A stretch of DNA of 64,000 nt from Sipunculus nudus (GCA_026874595.1 CM049309.1:70162926-70226925), one strand, 5' to 3'. Counted from the first letter of the stretch, positions 22,823 to 36,345 are shown. The notes: generated from the sequence alone by a model not told the origin. Program-made: numbers and translations.

Positions 22823-24705
22823 CTGTGTGTCACACACTCACACTACTTGTAACATAATGTGATTAACAGGTCTCTGTGAGTAAACGACCTCACGCAGGTC
22901 AGATTGCTTGAAGATACTGAGTTACCGTACTAGTAATCCTGCATCTATCCTCAGTACTACATGATAGATCCCCTGGAGCTTCAGGGACATGCACTCCCCG
23001 GGATTCCGACTGTTCATTAATGATGGTGGTCCCCGGGATCTGTGAGTTATTAATTTCCTCTCCACTGATATGACTGGTCCAGCAGGGCTATATAATGACT
23101 AATCACCCAGTCGGCTGATCTGATCTGACCTTTTCATAGATAAGTCATTAACGACACACTCAATAAGAAAAACCCGCTTCCATTCACTACCTGGAGAGGT
23201 TTATTCTTATACAGGTTCCGTGGGTGCTGGTTTATGCATGCTTCTGCAGGGAGACCAAACAGCTAGACATGGTCCACTCAAGCTTGGTCAAAACATGCAC
23301 AGATGATGACTCTGATGGCTCGACAGACAGTCACATGCTCTCCACCTCACATGCAGTAACGCGTTTAGGTGCACTCTGCCGCACAGCTACACCATTCAAT
23401 AACGCAATGATTAAAAGCTCTTATTACAATCATGCATTCCTCTAATCAAACCACCAGCAACACCCCAGCTTATCAAGCCACATACACCCCAGGACCTAGA
23501 GGAGTTTATTTTCCATTCACTTATGGGACAAGCTGCTAACAAATCAAAGATCCATTGTCCATGCACCACAGAGCATTGATTTTGCATGGAAACCCCTTCT
23601 AGGCATGCGCCATATTTGGTCGTGGTTCATGAATAATGTAGTAGTTAAGCTGCCACTAAGGATAGATTCCTATTGATTTTCTCACAGCGTAGGGACTGTT
23701 ACCATAGCAACGCAAGGCGATTCTTTTCAATAAGAGAGATATATGGTTTTTGGGCCCAATGTCACCCAGAAACACTCAACACTGCTGGTGACCATGGCTC
23801 TTATGGCTAAGTAAAACACACCGGTTTCTGGTCATTAATGAGCATAAACCAGGATAATACTCCTGTTAAGAACACCCATGAGGTGGATCAGTGATCGTGA
23901 CCTGACCCTATCAATCACCATCAGGGTTATGTGTGGAACAACAGCATATACAGGTTAAATCAGTCGTGAACCAGCTGCTGACAATGTCCCTCGCCCTGCC
24001 GAACTTTATGAGCATGGTTTCACCAGAACAATTCATTTCCTGTACCTTTAGATATCATACAGCCCCTTGGTACCCTTGTTTTTTTTTTTCAAAGTGAACT
24101 CTCTCAATTTATCCTCTGTTGTACCTATATTCTTTTCCCTTATCTGAATAATCCACATATTTTCTCTGACACAAAGTCTTCCTGAGTAAATGTTTTCTTT
24201 TCTTCATATACCATGTATAATCTTTTAAATTTAATTATTTTTTTTTTCATACAAATTTGTGGTCTTTTTTTACAAATAGAAATTATACCAACTTATAGCC
24301 ATTCACTATTTATCTCTGATTATTGTGATTAAATGTTATCAAGTGTCACATGTGACAGATTTCTTGTTGTAAAAACTGCACTTTTGAAACAGGAAATAAA
24401 GATGCCTCCTCTGAAAGAGTTCCCTTCTTATATAATTCCCTGTGATTTTCTCTTTCAAAAAGTATTAACATCCATTTTTGTACTCTGTATACAGTTTTCC
24501 CTCAGTATATCTGACAATAATATCTGAGTAATTGCAACAGATCAAGTTATTTATAACAAAATACACATGCCTTGTTTTTTTTTTAAATGTTTTGTTTGTT
24601 ACAGGTAACTGCCTCCATTTTTTTAATGCTAGCTTAACTAAATATATGGACATCTGCAGAATTTATTTCCAATTTCAGCTTCTGTGACATTTCCTCTCAT
24701 TTTAT
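22823..24705. other. Mixed stretch: GC-richer island then T-rich DNA
   Basis: 22,880-24,020 is GC-richer, non-repetitive and holds two CCCCGGGAT motifs (about 22,996 and 23,032) and a TATATAATGACTAATCACCC phrase (23,090-23,109). It resembles conserved regulatory DNA in texture. The 73-codon plus-strand frame at 23,224-23,445 shows no domain. 24,050-24,260 is T-rich. No gene is called. Confidence 0.4.
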
Positions 24706-24709
24706 ATCC

Positions 24710-24932
24710 TGGTGTTAACCAGGCCCAGTGACAACTGCACCTGCAGGATATGGGTGTGTAATCATCCCCATTGCTGGGTCATACCAGAGAGGTACCCTAA
24801 AAGGCGCATTTGTTTGTGAGTAAAACACTGCCATTCGGCACAGCCTTTCCATTAAACCTCAGCTCAGCTTAGATTCGAACTCACAATCTCCTGGCTTTGA
24901 GTCCTGATCTCTACCCCTGAGCCACAGAAACT
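24710..24932 (-). mobile_element. tRNA-derived SINE
   Basis: On the minus strand the 5' part is tRNA-like: box A TGGCTCAGGGGTAGAG (24,925-24,910) and box B GAGTTCGAATC (24,882-24,872), about 27 nt apart, as in an RNA polymerase III type 2 promoter. An anticodon-arm-like segment lies between them. The body continues about 150 bp to CCTGGTTAACACCAGGATAT (about 24,723-24,704), itself a small inverted repeat. The element makes no protein and would need a partner LINE for mobility. The body differs from the SINE at 5,998-6,206. Box matches are good; the exact ends are estimates. Confidence 0.75.
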
Positions 24933-26147
24933 ATAATTTTCAGGTGGTGACATAGAGTTCAAATGCAAATGCATTTGTCAGTGCATTTGTATTTTTTATT
25001 TTTGTTTACACTAGTAATAGTCATTGGCATTTCCATTGGCAATTGATTTGTTTGAAACATTTCAACACAGTGTGTACAGCAAATATCATCTGGGTTTTTT
25101 TAGGGGGGTGTGTGATATCTAACTTGTTAATTTCCTTACTCTGCAAACCATATGAATTGTACATCCAGTAATCTATTAATTATGATGTTTACAATGGTTT
25201 AAATATATCTACAAATGAAACCTAATCTAATGCAAGTTCATTTTATATCTCTTGCTTATAAATAGTATATTCAAATAACTAGGACTGTGCTGATGTAATT
25301 ATTTGTCAAATGAAAGTAACCTTCTAAAATGTTTTATTTTTGCAACGATCTTAACCACACTAGTGATCTTTGGTAGGAAGAGTTGGCAAATCTACAATAA
25401 ATGATGGCTCTAACGGTTAACAAGGTAGTGTTCTTTCAGGGGAAACAAAAAGCATCTGCAAGAATGACCTTAACTGTAAAATTGCAAAAGGTTAATGTTT
25501 AGTAAGGCAGACCTCCATCAGAGGGCTCTCACATACACTCTGAATACCGGTAACCAGCATCATGTCCTGTCGGTATGAGCTTTTAATTAGAAAGCCACTG
25601 TCCCAACAAGCTGGAATATAATCCATTTGAGCATATATTTAATACTGCAGAATGTTTCAGGGCTCCCAATGACTCCAATATTTCCTATATTTTCTTAGGA
25701 AAATTGTTTTCTATAATTTCCAATATTTTCTAACATTTAGATTACAATCTCCTATATTTTCGTATGTTTTTCACTGCATATTCATGTTTACAATATAACT
25801 ATTTTTTTAATAATAATTGTTCTATTGATACAAGTACAGACATCTAAACCAATTAATAAGACCCTCAGAAGCTGCACGATGAATAAGCTGGTCATGTTAA
25901 TTTACCGTGTAAACCACAATTTTGCAGTGAAACCCACTATATTTTTTCTATATTTCTGGCTCAAATTCCTATAAATATCTGTATTTTTTTCTCAAGTCCT
26001 TCTATAAATTCCTCTATTCATATAAAGAGCATGAGTTTTTACTTTAATTATAAATTTTATTTAAAAGATGCATCACTTGGGATTATATTTAAATTAATAA
26101 AATCACAGATAACTTTATATGCATATCTTTTTTCATTTTTTTTTAAT
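24933..26147. other. AT-rich stretch, no gene seen
   Basis: Phrases of the CCTATATTTTCT type recur irregularly between about 25,680 and 26,025, giving a loose pyrimidine/TATA-rich low-complexity field. No ORF of note was found. Confidence 0.45.
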
Positions 26148-27980
26148 TGTATCCGCCAAAACAGAGTTTTGCGGATACTATGTTTTCAGCTGGACGCCGC
26201 CGCCGCCACCGCCGCCGCCGCGTAGGTGTCCGGAGAACTCCTCCGTAACCGCTGGGCGGAATTTTCTGAAACCCGGGATTATGTTCGGGTCACATGTGAA
26301 CTGCTGCGCCCCGATTTTGTTTTGACCTCTGACCTTTCCTTTGCGCTCTGCGTCCGTTTGTGCGTCTGTTTCCACACATAAACCCACATATCTCGGGAAC
26401 CGTTTGACCGATCAGGAAAATTTTTTTGCACAAATGTAGCCCTCGGAGAGCTTTATAACATACAAAAAAAATGGTGGCACCACCTGCAACCATGTTTGCA
26501 CAGTGTCCATCTGTTCGTCTGCCTTGGGTTAAAATCACTCATATCTCTGCAGTGACTTGACTAATTCACCTGAAATTCAGCATGCGTAAACATCCTGGAT
26601 AGCTTTTCTGATTTTATGACAGGTGGCGCCACCTACATTCACGTTTACGCTGCAGACATCCAAGCTCATATCTCGGGAACCGTTTGACCGATCAGGAAAA
26701 TTCTTTTGCACAAGTGTAGCCCTTGGAGAGCTTTATAACATACACCAAAAATGGTGGCGCCACCTGCAACCATGTTTGCACAGTGTCCATTTGTTCGTCT
26801 GCCTTGGTAAATATCACTCATATCTCTGCAGTGACTTGACTAATTCACCTGAAATTTGGCATGCGTATACATCCTGGATAGCTTTTCTGATTTTATGACA
26901 GGTGGCGCCACCTACATTCACGTTTAAGCTGCAGACATCCAAGCTCATAACTCGGAAACCGTTTGACGGATCAGGAAAATTCTTTTGCACAAATGTAGCC
27001 CTTAGAGAGCTTTATAACATACACCAAAAATGGTGGCGCAACCTGCAACCATGTTTGCACAGTGTCCATCTGTTTGTCTGCCTTGGGTTAAAATCACTCA
27101 TATCTCTGCAGTGACTTGACTAATTCACCTGAAATTTGGCATGCGTATACATCCTGGATAGCTTTTCTGATTTTATGACAGGTGGCGCCACCTACATTCA
27201 CGTTTACGCTGCAGACATCCAAGCTCATATCTCAGGAACCGTTTGACCGATCAGGAAATTTTTTTTGCACAAATGTAGCCCTTGGAGAGCTTTATAACAT
27301 ACACCGAAAATGGTGGCACCCCCTGCAACCATGTTTGCACAGTGTCCATCTGTTCATCTGCCTTGGGTTAAAATCACTCATATCTCTGCAGTGGTTTGAC
27401 TAATTCACCTGAAATTCGGCATGCTTATACATCCTGGATAGCTTTTCTGATTTTATGACAGGTGGCGCCACCTACAATCAAGTTTACGCTGCAGACATCC
27501 AAGCTCATATCTAGGGAACCGTTTGACCGATTGGGCCAAAATTTTGCATGTGTATAAATCTCACATAGCTCTTTATCATACGCAAAACTGGTGGCGCCAC
27601 CTGCAGCCATGTTTGCACAGCTCCCATCTGTTTGTCTGCCATGGGATAAAATCACTCATATCTCGGCAGTGGTTTGACATATCTGCCTAAAATTTTGCAA
27701 GTTTATACATCCTTGACAGCTCTCTTGATTTTATGACAGGTGGCGCCACCTGCATTCTAGTTTATGCAGCAGATATCCAAGCTCATATCTTGGGAACTGT
27801 TTGACCGATTGGGCCAAAGTTTTGCATGTGTATAGAGCTTTCTGGATTTTTTGGTAGGTAGCGCAACCTACATACACAATTTGGCTGCAGACATCCATGC
27901 TAATATGCAACACTTCACCCGTTCCACTCTGATTTAGGCGGATACAAGAAGTCGCTTGTCGACTACCCGTATTCTAGTTA
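26148..27980 (-). mobile_element. Helentron-like element with 280-bp internal repeats, copy 2 (inverted)
   Basis: This is the reverse-oriented relative of 13,299-14,490. Its hairpin end is at the left: GTATCCGCCAAAAC (26,149-26,162), AGA, GTTTTGCGGATAC (26,166-26,178), a 13-bp stem with one bulge. The matching inverted repeat CTCTGATTTAGGCGGATACA lies near the right end (27,930-27,949), and homology with copy 1 runs on to about 27,980. The interior is about five units of 280 bp. GGTGGCGCCACC marks one point of each unit (26,622, 26,901, 27,181, 27,461, 27,739) and often a second about 130 bp on (26,753 and 27,590). The units are much more alike than in copy 1, so this array expanded more recently. 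It encodes no protein; the 60-90-codon frames starting MAPPTFTF are repeat artefacts. Confidence 0.7.
26196..26222. repeat. (GCC)n trinucleotide repeat
   Basis: Nine GCC-type triplets with one interruption (CCACC), just inside the hairpin end of the Helentron-like element. Copy 1 has only GGCGGCGGAGG at the equivalent place (about 14,431-14,441), so the run expanded within the element. Confidence 0.85.
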
Positions 27981-28082
27981 ACACCTGTATTGCATGACAA
28001 TACTTTGTCAAAGAATAAAAGAGTCTGGTTAATGGAAAATAAAAGGGGCTTTCTCAAGAAAACATTTAAAAGTAGGCAATAA

Positions 28083-31000
28083 ATCCACTATTGGTCTAGA
28101 CCTGTCAGATCAAATGTACCCCTATTGGTCCAGACCTGCTGGATCCACCATACACCTATTGGTCCAGACCTGCTGGATCCACCATACACCTATTGGTCAA
28201 GACCTGCTTGATCAAAAGTACACCTCTTGGTCCAGACCTGCAAGATCCACCATACACCCATTGGTCTAGACCTGCTGGGTCCACCATAAAACTATTGTTC
28301 TAGACCTGCTGGATCCAAAGTACACCTATTTGTCCAGACCTGCTAGATCCACCATACACCAATTGGTCCAGACCTGCTGGGATCCACCATACACCTATTG
28401 GTCCAGACCTGCTTGATCCACCATACTCCTATTGGTCTAGACCTGCTGGATCCACCATACACCTATTGGTCAAGACCTGCTTGATCAAAAGTACACCTCT
28501 TGGTCCAGACCTGCAAGATCCACCATACACCCATTGGTCTAGACCTGCTGGGTCCATCATAAAACTATTGTTCTAGACCTGCTGGATCCAAAGTACACCT
28601 ATTTGTCCAGACCTGCTACATCCACCATACACCAATTGGTCAAGACCTGCTGGGATCCACCATACACCTATTGGTCCAGACCTGCTTGATCCACCATACT
28701 CCTACTGGTCTAGACCTGCTAGATCCACCATACACCTATTGGTCAAGACCTGCTTGATCAAAAGTACACCTCTTGGTCCAGACCTGCAAGATCCACCATA
28801 CACCTATTGGTCAAGACCTGCTTGATCAAAAGTACACCTGTTGGTCCAGACCTGCTAGATCCACCATACTCCTATTGGTCTAGACCTGCTAGATCCACCA
28901 TACTCCTATTGGTCAAGACCTGCTTGATCAAAAGTACACCTCTTGGTCCAGACCTGCAAGATCCACCATATTCCTATTGGTCTAGACCTGCTAGATCCAC
29001 CATACACCTATTGGTCTAGACCTGCAAGATCCACCATACACCTATTGGTCAAGACCTGCTTGATCAAAAGTACACCTATTTGTCCAGACCTGCTAGATCC
29101 ACCATACACCAATTGGTCCAGACCTGCTGGGATCCACCATACACCTATTGATCCAAACCTGCTTGATCCACCATACTCCTATTGGTCTAGACCTGCTAGA
29201 TCCACCATACACCTATTGGTCAAGGCCTGCTTGATCAAAAGTACACCTGTTGGTCCAGACCTGCTAGATCCACCATACTCCTATTGGTCTAGACCTGCTA
29301 GATCCACCATACTCCTATTCGTCTAGACCTGCTAGATCCACCATACTCCTATTGGTCTAGACCTGCTAGATCCAAAGTACATTTGTTTGTCTAGACCTGC
29401 TAGATCCACCATACTCCTATTGGTCTAGACCTGCTAGATCCACCATACTCCTATTGGTCTAGACCTGCTAGATCCAAAGTACATTTGTTGGTCTAGACCT
29501 GCTAGATCCACCATACTCCTATTGGTCTAGACCTGCTAGATCCACCATACTCCTATTGGTCTAGACCTGCTAGATCCACCATACTCCTATTGGTCTAGAC
29601 CTGCTTGATCCACCATACTCCTATTGGTCCAGACCTGCTAGATCCACCATACTCCTATTGGTCTAGACCTGCTAGATCCACTATACTCCTATTGGTCTAG
29701 ACCTGCTAGATCCACCATACTCCTATTGGTCTAGACCTGCTAGATCCAAAGTACATTTGTTGGTCTAGACCTGCTAGATCCACCATACTCCTATTGGTCT
29801 AGACCTGCTAGATCCACCATACACCTATTGGTCAAGACCTGCTTGATCAAAAGTACACCTGTTGGTCCAGACCAGCTAGATCCACCATACTCCTATTGGT
29901 CTAGACCTGCTAGATCTACCATACTCCTATTGGTCTAGACCTGCTAGATCCACCATACTCCTATTGGTCTAGACCTGCTAGATCCAAAGTACATTTGTTG
30001 GTCTAGACCTGCTAGATCCACCATACTCCTATTGGTCTAGACCTGCTAGATCCACCATACTCCTATTGGTCTAGACCTGCTAGATCCACCATACTCCTAT
30101 TGGTCTAGACCTGCTTGATCCACCATACTCCTATTGGTCTAGACCTGCTAGATCCACCATACTCCTATTGGTCTAGACCTGCTAGATCCACCATACTCCT
30201 ATTGGTCTAGACCTGCTAGATCCACCATACTCCTATTGGTCTACACCTGCTAGATCCACCATACTCCTATTGGTCTAGACCTGCTAGATCCATAGTACAT
30301 TTGTTGGTCTAGACCTGCTAGATCCACCATACTCCTATTAGTCCAGACCTGCTAGATCCACCATACTCCTATTGGTCTAGACCTGCTAGATCCACCATAC
30401 TCCTATTGGTCTAGACCTGCTAGATCCAAAGTACATTTGTTGGTCTAGACCTGCTAGATCCACCATACTCCTATTGGTCTAGACCTGCTAGATCCACCAT
30501 ACTCCTATTGGTCTAGACCTGCTAGATCCATAGTACATTTGTTGGTCTAGACCTGCTAGATCTACCATACTCCTATTTGTCCAGACCTGCTAGATCCACC
30601 ATACTCCTATTGGTCTCGACCTGCTAGATCCAAAGTACATTTGTTGGTCTAGACCTGCTAGATCCACCATACTCCTATTGGTCTAGACCTGCTAGATCCA
30701 CCATACTCCTATTGGTCTAGACCTGCTAGATCCAAAGTACATTTGTTGGTCTAGACCTGCTAGATCCAACATACTCCTATTGGTCCAGACCTGCTAGATC
30801 CACCATACTCCTATTCGTCTAGACCTGCTAGATCCACCATACTCTTATTGGTCCAGACCTGCTAGATCCACCATACTCCTATTGGTCTAGACCTGCTAGA
30901 TCCACCATACTCCTATTGGTCCAGACCTGCTAGATCCACCATACTCCTATTCGTCTAGACCTGCTAGATCCACCATACTCCTATTGGTCTAGACCTGCTA

Positions 31001-34000
31001 GATCTACCATACTCCTATTGGTCTAGACCTGCTAGATCCATAGTACATTTGTTGGTCTAGACCTGCTAGATCCACCATACTCCTATTGGTCTAGACCTGC
31101 TAGATCCAAAGTACATTTGTTGGTCTAGACCTGCTAGATCCATAGTACATTTGTTGGTCTAGACCTGCTAGATCCACCATACTCCTATTCGTCTAGACCT
31201 GCTAGATCCACCATACTCCTATTCGTCTAGACCTGCTAGATCCACCATACTCCTATTCGTCTAGACCTGCTAGATCCACCATACTCCTATTCGTCTAGAC
31301 CTGCTAGATCCACCATACTCCTATTCGTCTAGACCTGCTAGATCCACCATACTCCTATTGGTCCAGACCTGCTAGATCCACCATACTCCTATTGGTCTAG
31401 ACCTGCTAGATCCACCATACTCCTATTGGTCCAGACCTGCTAGATCCACCATACTCCTATTCGTCTAGACCTGCTAGATCCACCATACTCCTATTGGTCT
31501 AGACCTGCTAGATCCACCATACTCCTATTCGTCTAGACCTGCTAGATCCACCATACTCCTATTCGTCTAGACCTGCTAGATCCACCATACTCCTATTGGT
31601 CCAGACCTGCTAGATCCACCATACTCCTATTGGTCTAGACCTGCTAGATCCACCATACTCCTATTGGTCCAGACCTGCTAGATCCACCATACTCCTATTC
31701 GTCTAGACCTGCTAGATCCACCATACTCCTATTGGTCTAGACCTGCTAGATCCACCATACTCCTATTCGTCTAGACCTGCTAGATCCACCATACTCCTAT
31801 TGGTCTAGACCTGCTAGACCCACCATACTCCTATTCGTCTAGACCTGCTAGATCCACCATACTCCTATTCGTCTAGACCTGCTAGATCCACCATACTCCT
31901 ATTCGTCTAGACCTGCTAGATCCACCATACTCCTATTGGTCTAGACCTGCTAGATCCACCATACTCCTATTGGTCTAGACCTGCTAGATCCACCATACTC
32001 CTATTCGTCTAGACCTGCTTGATCCACCATACTCCTATTGGTCTAGACCTGCTGGATCCACCATACTCCTATTGGTCTAGACCTGCTAGATCCACCATAC
32101 TCCTATTGGTCTAGACCTGCTAGATCCAAAGTACATTTGTTGGTCTAGACCTGCTAGATCCACCATACTCCTATTGGTCCAGACCTGCTAGATCCACCAT
32201 ACTCCTATTTGTCTAGACCTGCTAGATCCACCATACTCCTATTGGTCTAGACCTGCTAGATCCACCATACTCCTATTGGTCCAGACCTGCTAGATCCACC
32301 ATACTCCTATTCGTCTAGACCTGCTAGATCCACCATACTCCTATTGGTCTAGACCTGCTAGATCCACCATACTCCTATTGGTCCAGACCTGCTAGATCCA
32401 CCATACTCCTATTGGTCTAGACCTGCTAGATCCACCATACTCCTATTGGTCCAGACCTGCTAGATCCACCATACTCCTATTGGTCTAGACCTGCTAGATC
32501 CACCATACTCCTATTGGTCCAGACTTGCTAGATCCACCATACTCCTATTCATCTAGACCTGCTAGATCCACCATACTCCTATTGGTCTAGACCTGCTAGA
32601 TCCACCATACTCCTATTCGTCTAGACCTGCTAGATCCACCATACTCCTATTCGTCTAGACCTGCTAGATCCACCATACTCCTATTCGTCTAGACCTGCTA
32701 GATCCACCATACTCCTATTCGTCTAGACCTGCTAGATCCACCATACTCCTTTTCGTCTAGACCTGCTAGATCCACCATACTCCTATTGGTCTAGACCTGC
32801 TAGATCCACCATACTCCTATTCGTCTAGACCTGCTTGATCCACCATACTCCTATTGGTCTAGACCTGCTGGATCCACCATACTCCTATTGGTCTAGACCT
32901 GCTAGATCCACCATACTCCTATTGGTCTAGACCTGCTAGATCCAAAGTACATTTGTTGGTCTAGACCTGCTAGATCCACCATACTCCTATTGGTCCAGAC
33001 CTGCTAGATCCACCATACTCCTATTCGTCTAGACCTGCTAGATCCACCATACTCCTATTCGTCTAGACCTGCTAGATCCACCATACTCCTATTGGTCTAG
33101 ACCTGCTAGATCCACCATACTCCTATTGGTCTAGACCTGCTAGATCCACCATACTCCTATTCGTCTAGACCTGCTAGATCCACCATACTCCTATTCGTCT
33201 AGACCTGCTAGATCCACCATACTCCTATTGGTCTAGACCTGCTAGATCCACCATACTCCTATTGGTCTAGACCTGCTAGATCCACCATACTCCTATTGGT
33301 CTAGACCTGCTAGATCCACCATACTCCTATTGGTCCAGACCTGCTAGATCCACCATACTCCTATTCGTCTAGACCTGCTAGATCCACCATACTCCTATTC
33401 GTCTAGACCTGCTAGATCCACCATACTCCTATTGGTCTAGACCTGCTAGATCCAAAGTACATTTGTTGGTCTAGACCTGCTAGATCCAAAGTACATTTGT
33501 TGGTCAAGACCTGCTAGATCCACCATACTCCTATTGGTCCAGACCTGCTAGATCCACCATACTCCTATTCGTCTAGACCTGCTAGATCCACCATACTCCT
33601 ATTGGTCTAGACCTGCTAGATCCACCATACTCCTATTGGTCTAGACCTGCTAAATCCACCATACTCCTATTGGTCTAGACCTGCTAGATCCATAGTACAT
33701 TTGTTGGTCTAGACCTGCTAGATCCACTATACTCCTATTGGTCTAGACCTGCTAGATCCACCATACTCCTATTGGTCTAGACCTGCTAGATCCAAAGTAC
33801 ATTTGTTGGTCTAGACCTGCTAGATCCACCATACTCCTATTGGTCTAGACCTGCTAGATCCACCATACTCCTATTGGTCTAGACCTGCTAGATCCACCAT
33901 ACTCCTATTGGTCTAGACCTGCTAGATCCAAAGTACATTTGTTGGTCTAGACCTGCTAGATCCACCATACTCCTATTGGTCTAGACCTGCTAGATCCACC

Positions 34001-36345
34001 ATACTCCTATTGGTCTAGACCTGCTAGATCCATAGTACATTTGTTGGTCTAGACCTGCTAGATCCACCATACTCCTATTGGTCTAGACCTGCTAGATCCA
34101 CCATACTCCTATTGGTCTAGACCTGCTAGATCCAAAGTACATTTGTTGGTCTAGACCTGCTAGATCCACCATACTCCTATTGTTCTAGACCTGCTGGATC
34201 CAAAGTACATGCACCTAATGGTCCAGACCTGCTGGATCCAAAGTACAACTATTGGTCCAGACCTGCTAGATCCACTTTACACCTGTTGGTCTAAATACAC
34301 TAATTGGTCCAGACCTACTAGATCCACAGTGCACCTATTGGTCCAGGCCTGCTGGATCCACTTTACACCTGTTGGTCAAAATACCTATTGGTCCCAATAG
34401 TCCCTAACTAGATCAAAAGTACACTTATTGGTCCAAATACATCTATTGGTCTAGACCTGCATGGGCCGCCATACACCTAATGGTCTAGACCTGCTGGATC
34501 CAAAGTACACCTGTTGGTCCAAATACAACTATTGTTCCACTCGTTCTAGATCTATAGTACACCTATTGGTATAGACCTGCTAGATCCACAGTTCACCTAT
34601 TGGTCCAGACCTGCTAGATCCACAGTTCACCTATTGGTCCAGACCTGCTAGATCCACAGTTCACCTATTGGTCCAGACCTGCTAGATCCACAGTTCACCT
34701 ATTGGTCCAGACCTGCTAGATCCACAGTCCACCTATTTGTGAAGACCTGCTAGAACCACAGTACACCTGCTGGTCCAAATACACCAATTGGTCCCGACCA
34801 CCTAAATCCAAAGTACACCTATTGGTCCAAATAGAACTATTGGTCTAGACCTGCTTGGGCCGCCATACACCTTTTGGTCTAGACCTGCTGGATCCAAAGT
34901 ACACCTGTAAGTCTGGACCTGCTGGATCCACTTTACACCTGTTGGTCAAAATACCAATTGGGCCCGACCACCTAGATCCACAGTACAGCTATAGTTCCAA
35001 ATACACCTATTGGTCTAGACCTGCTAGATCCACATTTCACCTGTTAGTCCAGACCTGCTAGATCCAAAGTTCACCTATTTGTAAAGACCTGTTAGAACCA
35101 CAGTACACCTGCTGGTCCAAAAAACACAAACTGGTCCCGACCACCTAAATCCAAAGTACATCTATTGGTCCAAATACAACTATTGTTCCAGTCCTTCTAC
35201 ATCTATAGCACACCTATTGGTCCAAATACACTTACTGGTCTAGACCTGCTAGATCCACAGTACACCTATCAGGACAAATATTCCTATCGGTCTAGACCTG
35301 CTAGATCCACATTAAACCTGTTTGTCAAATTACCTATTTGTCCTGACCACCTAGATCCAAAGTACACCTATTGGTCCAAATACACCTATTTGTCCAGACC
35401 TGCTGGATCCACAATTCACCTATTGGTCTAGACCTGTTAGATCCACAGTACACATATTGGTCTAGGCCTGCTAAATCAACATTACACCTGTTGGTCCAAA
35501 TACCCTTAAAGGTTCAGACCTGCTGGATCCACAGTTCACCTATTGTACACTGTACAGACCTGCTAGATCTGAGGTACACCTATTGGTCTAGACCTGCTAG
35601 ATCCACAGTTCACCTACTGATCCAGATCTGCTAGTTCAACAGTATACCTATAGGTCCGAATACACCTATTGGTCCAGACCTGCTAGATCCACAGTTCACC
35701 TATAGGTCCAAATACACCTATTGGTCCAGACCTGCTAGATCTATAGTACACCTACTGGTCTTGACCTGCTAGATCCACAGTAAACATATTGGTCCAAGTA
35801 CACCTATTTGTCCAGACCTGCTAGATCCACTGTACACCTATAGGTCCAAATACACCTATTGGTCCAGACCTGCTAGATCAACAGTTCACCTATAGGTCCA
35901 AATTCACCTATTGGTCCAGACCTGCTAGATCTATAGTACACCTACTGGTCTTGACCTGCTAGATCCACAGTAAACATATTGGTCCAAGTACACCTATTTG
36001 TCTGGACCTGCTTGATTCCCAGTACCCATACTGGTCCAAAGACACCTATTGGTCCAGACCTTTTTGATCCACAGTACACCTATTGGTCCAGACCTTTTTG
36101 ATCCACAGTACACCTATTTGTCCAGACCTTTTTGATCCACAGTACACCTATTTGTCAAGACCTTTTGGATCCACAGTACACCTATTTGTCAAGACCTGCT
36201 GGGTCCACTGAACACCTGTTCATCCAAACCTGCTAGATCCACATGCAATTCACCTATTGGTCTAGACCTGCTGGATCCACAGTACATCCGCTATTGGTCC
36301 AGACCTGCAAGATCACCTATTGTTCTAGACTGAGATCTAGACCTG
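28083..36345. repeat. 34-bp minisatellite array, about 240 units
   Basis: The commonest unit is GGTCTAGACCTGCTAGATCC followed by ACCATACTCCTATT (34 bp). It begins with a perfect 10-bp palindrome, GGTCTAGACC. A frequent variant ends AAAGTACATTTGTT instead, and another has TTCGTC in place of TTGGTC. The left edge (28,083-29,350) is built of diverse units in a 273-bp higher-order repeat. The centre (about 29,350-34,200) is highly homogeneous. The right edge (34,200-36,345) is degenerate, with CACAGTTCACC-type units and irregular lengths. Open frames of up to 127 codons occur on the plus strand only because few stops fall in the unit; 34 is not a multiple of 3 and the frame rotates. No TIRs were found around the array; the Helentron-like element ends about 100 bp to its left. 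Confidence 0.97.

Noticed and set aside
26623-27403. Three similar frames starting MAPPTFTF
   Set aside because: Each is the same part of the 280-bp internal repeat of the Helentron-like element; the frames stop within the unit and differ by shifts.
28807-29326. Open frames of 70 and 127 codons reading as repeats of PARSTILLLV/LLDPPYTYW
   Set aside because: They are the 34-bp minisatellite read in rotating frames; 34 is not a multiple of 3 and no start or splice context exists.
28083-36345. CRISPR array (regular 34-bp period with palindromic GGTCTAGACC)
   Set aside because: There are no unique spacers: the whole 34-bp unit is repeated, and the setting is eukaryotic.
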